In this document: piece after piece, positions 21,734 to 24,675 of the stretch
How positions within the stretch are numbered: the stretch's first letter is position 1
How the letters are laid out: each line of letters begins with the position of its first letter
Assembly: GCA_002365025.1 (NCBI GenBank)
Contig: DEYX01000145.1
Coordinates: forward strand, 1 to 24,675
DNA length: 24,675 bases
From: Hungatella sp. UBA3147
GTDB lineage: Bacteria; Bacillota; Clostridia; Lachnospirales; Lachnospiraceae
Direction of reading: 5' to 3'
Made by a program: the position numbers and the translations under genes
Notes under the pieces: model-generated
What the model saw: only the letters and a program-made list of their open reading frames with translations
The model's database searches: none
Told to the model about the DNA's origin: nothing

Positions 21734-23389
21734 TTACATTTCATCCCTCACGTAACCGGCGATATTATGGGCATGGTCTGAAATACGTTCCAGATTGCTC
21801 AGTGCATCCAAAAAGATTATTCCATTTTCCGGTTTGCATGTCTGAGCGGATAAACGTTCAATATGACGTTCTCTTAATTCCTCCTCCAGGCTGTCCACAC
21901 GTTCTTCGCTCTGAATCACTGCACGGACCTCTGACATGTCTCCAGTCTCCCTGGCTTTTATGGCATGCTCCAAAGAGAAACGAACTTCCTTAAGCATTTC
22001 CTTGATTTCATTTTCTGCACCATTTGAAAAAATTATGTTCCGGTTGGATTTTTCTATTGCCAGCTCAGATAAGTTCTCACAGTGATCGCTGACCCGCTCA
22101 AAGTCGCTGATTGTGTAAAATAAATTTTTAACCAGAAGATGCTGCTCCTCATTTAAGGACTGGTTATTAAGTTTTATCAGATAATCTGTGAGTATCTTTT
22201 CATAATCATTGATTTTCTGTTCCATTTTTTCCACCAGCTTTGCTTCTGCTTTGTTGTTGCCAAGAAGAGCCGCCGCCGCAAGATCTAAGTTTTCCATGGC
22301 AGCATATCCCATACTCACAACTTCATGATTCACATTCTCGATAGCAAAAGAAGGGGTTTCTAAAATTCTTTCATCCAGATGACGTTTCATCTGGGTATCA
22401 GAATCTACCGGTGATTCTTTCTGATCTTCCCTTACAAGCAGACCGGAAGCCTTTACCAAAAGCCCGGCAAAGGGGAATAAAATAATGGTATTGCTCACAT
22501 TAAATATTGTATGGAAGATGGATATTCCCACACTGCTGATCCGTGAAGCCGCGAAAACCGGGTTCAGCTTAAACACAACAAACATGACGCATCCGAAAAT
22601 GATTGCACCCACCACATTAAAAAGAAGATGAATGACAGCGGCACGCTTTGCGGTTTTGTTAGCACCCACGCTGGAAAGCAGGGCGGTAACACAGGTACCG
22701 ATATTTTGTCCCAAAGTGATAAATATCGCAGACTGCCAGTTTACGATACCGTTGAGTGCCAGTGTCTGCAAAATTCCTACAGATGCTGAGGAGCTTTGAA
22801 TGATACCGGTAACAACAAGGCCTGCTAAAATTCCAAGAATAGGATTTCTCCCTAAAATGGAAAAGGCCTGGCTGAAAATAGGTGCGTTCCGGTAAGGCGT
22901 AATGGAGTCCGACATGAAGGAAAGTCCTATAAACAGCACGCCAAAGCCTACTAAAATTTCTCCAACCTGTTTTTTCTTCCCGCTACCGGTAAAAAGGCTT
23001 AAAACAGCGCCCACGCCTACCAGTGCAGGAGCAAAAAACTCGGGTTTCATCATCTCTCCCCATTCACTCATGGATACGATCCAGCTGGTGACGGTGGTTC
23101 CGATGTTAGCACCCATAATTATACCAACAGCCTGCTGCAGATTGATAATCCCGGCGTTTACAAAGCCTACCACCATGACTGTGGTAGCCGAGCTGCTCTG
23201 AATGATGGCGGTAATTCCAGTTCCTAAAAGCACACCCATGAGCCGGTTGCTGGTAAGGACTCCTAAAAGCTGCTGCATTTTATGACCTGCTGATTTTTGC
23301 AGCCCATCGGCCATTGCATCCATTCCATAAAGGAACATTCCCAGTCCCCCGATGAATTTAAATAGCATTTGTAAATCTGCGATTGACAT
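21734..23389 (-). CDS. Na+/phosphate cotransporter with C-terminal PhoU-like domain
   Basis: It imports phosphate with sodium (NptA/PNaS family, SLC34-related). The 551-residue product has two inverted Na/Pi repeats, each with the hallmark QSSSA: GTGITAIIQSSSATTVMVVGFVN (about 56-78) and GIIQSSSASVGILQTL (about 194-209), each followed by a glycine-rich NIGT segment (GANIGTTVTSW and GQNIGTCVTALL). About eight to nine helices end near 320. A soluble, helical PhoU-like tail (about 345-551) follows, with DFERVSDHCENLSELA and the matching SNLERISDHAHNIAGYV near the end, the two E-x-x-D metal motifs of PhoU. GGAGG precedes the ATG. It is first in an operon with phoP- and phoR-like genes, so the PhoU tail could link transport state to the kinase. 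Full length for the family, with no damage. Confidence 0.92.
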   Translation of the reverse strand: MSIADLQMLFKFIGGLGMFLYGMDAMADGLQKSAGHKMQQLLGVLTSNRLMGVLLGTGITAIIQSSSATTVMVVGFVNAGIINLQQAVGIIMGANIGTTVTSWIVSMSEWGEMMKPEFFAPALVGVGAVLSLFTGSGKKKQVGEILVGFGVLFIGLSFMSDSITPYRNAPIFSQAFSILGRNPILGILAGLVVTGIIQSSSASVGILQTLALNGIVNWQSAIFITLGQNIGTCVTALLSSVGANKTAKRAAVIHLLFNVVGAIIFGCVMFVVFKLNPVFAASRISSVGISIFHTIFNVSNTIILFPFAGLLVKASGLLVREDQKESPVDSDTQMKRHLDERILETPSFAIENVNHEVVSMGYAAMENLDLAAAALLGNNKAEAKLVEKMEQKINDYEKILTDYLIKLNNQSLNEEQHLLVKNLFYTISDFERVSDHCENLSELAIEKSNRNIIFSNGAENEIKEMLKEVRFSLEHAIKARETGDMSEVRAVIQSEERVDSLEEELRERHIERLSAQTCKPENGIIFLDALSNLERISDHAHNIAGYVRDEM

Positions 23390-23409
23390 AGCATCCTCCG
23401 TTTTTCATG

Positions 23410-23438
23410 ATAATACATTTTTGTAAATACTATATCAA
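23410..23438 (-). promoter_or_regulatory. sigma-A promoter of the Npt-PhoPR operon
   Basis: On the minus strand TTGATA (23438-23433), 17 bases, then TATTAT (23415-23410). The start would be near 23403, giving a leader of about 14 bases with the ribosome site. It lies within the TTTACA repeat array. Confidence 0.62.
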
Positions 23439-23500
23439 ATCTATGTAAATTAAAATGCACATAAATGTAAAATTTATGTAAATTTTTGTCTTAGTGTAAA
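23422..23500 (-). promoter_or_regulatory. PhoP-box-like array of TTTACA repeats
   Basis: On the minus strand TTTACA occurs at 23500-23495, 23482-23477, 23471-23466, 23449-23444 and 23427-23422. Those at 23477, 23466, 23444 and 23422 are multiples of 11 bp apart (11, 22, 22), and the -35 at 23433 falls in the same register. Bacillus PhoP boxes are TT(A/T/C)ACA hexamers about 11 bp apart, so this fits a PhoP-activated promoter. The outermost copy lies in the end of the dipeptidase gene, 18 bp away and out of register. Confidence 0.6.
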
Positions 23501-24483
23501 ATTTCTTTGTATACACGAAGGACATTTCCATAAAAGACTGCCTCTATTTCGCTTTCCGAAAATCCCTCTTTTTTCATACAAACTTCCAATATGGGTAGGT
23601 CTTCCGGAGATTTCATTTCTAAATTTCCCCCGATGCCGTCAAAATCCGATCCAAGTCCAATACACTGGATGCCTCCCACCTTTTTTATGTGCTTCATATG
23701 TAAAACCATATCTTCCACCCGGCTTAAGGCTCCTTCCCCCTTCTTCCAGTCATGAAGAAAATCAGCGCAATAATTGATTCCTGTCACGCCACCTCGTTCC
23801 GAAAGCTTTCTAATCATATCGTCCGTTAAGTTTCTTGGGTTGGAGGCAATGGTTCTTGCATTGGAATGGCTGGCCACAAATGGCTTTTCCGTATACCGGA
23901 ACATATCTTCTATCCCGGCATCTGACAAATGGGAGACATCGATAACCATTCCCAGCCGTTCCATCTCCTGAACAAATTCGATTCCCTTTTCCGTAAGCCC
24001 ATGCTCCATCTCCGGCTCAAAAAAGGCCTCTCCGTTTTCCTCCCAGATCCGGTTGGGGTACCCCAGCTCATTTTTATAGTTCCATGTAAGGGTGGCCATC
24101 CGGACTCCCAGACGGTGAAAATTTCTTAAGAATGCCAGTTCTCCCTGGCAGACGCCTCCTTCTTCTATAGTAAGCATGGCAGACATCTTTCCATTCTTCC
24201 GGTTTTCCTCAATATCCCTGTAGCTTTTTACAATACCAATGATATCCTCATATTGTTCCAGCTCCGTGTAAAAGAGGTCAACAAGCTTCATACAATATTC
24301 AAACGGATGCTCCTGCCTGGCGAGATTCGTATACAAGGCAAAGTTCTGTAGGCAATAATCGCCTTTTTTCATCCGCTCCAAGTCAATATGACAGTCGTTT
24401 TTTAAAATGGAAAAGATCTTTCCCTCTTCCTTCCGGTAAAATAGCTCTGAAATAGTATCACAATGCATATCAACAACTTTCAT
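23491..24483 (-). CDS. membrane dipeptidase-like zinc peptidase (family M19)
   Basis: This cytoplasmic dinuclear zinc dipeptidase of the renal-dipeptidase family hydrolyses dipeptides, sometimes with D-residues. All metal ligands fit in the 330-residue product: His7 and Asp9 (DMHCDT), Glu108 (TIEEGG), His185 (IDVSHLSD), His206 (VASHSNAR), and catalytic Asp280 (GLGSDFDG). The length is normal for bacterial members, and no signal peptide or membrane segment is seen. AAGGGAAG lies 5 bases before the ATG. The gene has its own promoter candidate and a leader hairpin. I saw no terminator between it and the symporter operon; its stop at 23491-23493 lies about 50 bases before that operon's -35, so some readthrough is likely. 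Dipeptide specificity is unknown. Confidence 0.92.
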   Translation of the reverse strand: MKVVDMHCDTISELFYRKEEGKIFSILKNDCHIDLERMKKGDYCLQNFALYTNLARQEHPFEYCMKLVDLFYTELEQYEDIIGIVKSYRDIEENRKNGKMSAMLTIEEGGVCQGELAFLRNFHRLGVRMATLTWNYKNELGYPNRIWEENGEAFFEPEMEHGLTEKGIEFVQEMERLGMVIDVSHLSDAGIEDMFRYTEKPFVASHSNARTIASNPRNLTDDMIRKLSERGGVTGINYCADFLHDWKKGEGALSRVEDMVLHMKHIKKVGGIQCIGLGSDFDGIGGNLEMKSPEDLPILEVCMKKEGFSESEIEAVFYGNVLRVYKEILH

Positions 24484-24527
24484 AAATTCTTCCCTTTCTC
24501 ATAATTCAAAAGTATTTACTCTACGCA

Positions 24528-24559
24528 AAAGGAGCAGCCCAAAAATGAGCTACTCCTTT
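24528..24559 (-). terminator. hairpin between the ABC permease and the dipeptidase gene
   Basis: AAAGGAGCAGC (24528-24538) pairs with GCTACTCCTTT (24549-24559); on the minus strand the one mismatch becomes a G-U pair. Only TTTT then GCG follows, so termination is probably weak. It lies after the predicted dipeptidase start, so it can act as a leader attenuator as well as a terminator for the upstream permease gene. Confidence 0.5.
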
Positions 24560-24572
24560 GGTAACTATGCAA

Positions 24573-24601
24573 ATAGTATCACCAATATGTTATATTTGCA
24601 A
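24573..24601 (-). promoter_or_regulatory. sigma-A promoter candidate for the dipeptidase gene, inside an inverted repeat
   Basis: On the minus strand TTGCAA (24601-24596), 17 bases, then TACTAT (24578-24573). TGCAAATA (24568-24575) and TATTTGCA (24593-24600) form an exact 8+8 bp inverted repeat that overlaps both boxes and could be an operator. Confidence 0.5.
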
Positions 24602-24617
24602 GAAAATGTTCCATTTA

Positions 24618-24675
24618 TTACTCGCTTCGCAGAGCATCAATGGGATTTAAATCAGCAGCCCTTCTGGCAAGCATA
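24618..24675 (-). CDS. ABC transporter permease C-terminus (MacB/FtsX type), partial
   Basis: Only the last 18 codons and the stop are in the window. They read MLARRAADLNPIDALRSE on the minus strand. This matches the closing A-x-x-A-(A/S)-x-L-(N/D)-P-(I/V)-(E/D)-A-L-R motif of MacB/FtsX-domain permeases, as in antimicrobial-peptide exporters and LolCDE-like systems. The 5' part lies beyond 24675. Cargo cannot be told. Confidence 0.7.
   Translation of the reverse strand, partial: MLARRAADLNPIDALRSE

Noticed and set aside
1..24675. CRISPR array, prophage, insertion sequence or tRNA
   Set aside because: I saw no phased direct repeats with spacers, transposase or integrase motifs, or tRNA-like clover-leaf segments on reading both strands.

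Overview
The window looks like the chromosome of an anaerobic, spore-forming Firmicute, most likely a Lachnospiraceae member close to Lacrimispora / Clostridium cluster XIVa. Reasons: AGGAGG-type ribosome sites before nearly every gene, moderate G+C, class II GalT, a ClpP-like TepA protease, YitT, DegV and Gx-transporter families, and the overall divergence of the proteins. This is inferred from gene content, not from a marker gene. No rRNA, tRNA, insertion sequence, prophage or CRISPR array was seen. All larger genes are intact; only the two at the window edges are cut.

Layout. (1) 1-753, minus: tepA-like protease, cut at its 3' end. (2) 754-4847: a divergent regulatory region, then a plus-strand citrate synthase / aconitase operon with an attenuator-like leader hairpin and a strong shared terminator. 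(3) 4846-10317, minus: a tightly packed six-gene operon of XdhC, a P-loop NTPase, a FecCD-type permease, its ATPase, a DUF4213/DUF364 protein and a TroA-type binding lipoprotein. A near-consensus sigma-A promoter is followed at once by a perfect 12+12 bp palindrome that matches the ModE molybdate-repressor box (CGTTATAT-N8-ATATAACG). I read this as a molybdate/tungstate uptake and cofactor-maturation operon, and it is the best candidate here for a poorly described system. (4) 10331-12096: a membrane-anchored four-SH3 NlpC/P60 peptidoglycan hydrolase. (5) 12195-15259: a TrpXYZ-like ABC importer (lipoprotein, permease, ATPase) with two hairpins between the first two genes. (6) 15355-18585: YitT, galactose-1-phosphate uridylyltransferase and a Gx-transporter (HepT-like) protein, each with its own promoter candidate. 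(7) 18583-23500: a phosphate module of Na/Pi symporter with a PhoU tail, PhoP-like regulator, PhoR-like kinase and DegV, preceded by TTTACA hexamers in 11-bp register that look like PhoP boxes. (8) 23491-24675: an M19 dipeptidase and the last 18 codons of a MacB/FtsX-type ABC permease.

How the genes work together. The citrate synthase and aconitase pair would feed 2-oxoglutarate/glutamate synthesis in an organism with an incomplete TCA cycle. The metal operon would import an oxyanion and prepare it for molybdenum hydroxylases. The Npt-PhoPR operon would sense and import phosphate with positive autoregulation. The other genes serve cell-wall turnover, amino-acid uptake, galactose use and membrane housekeeping.
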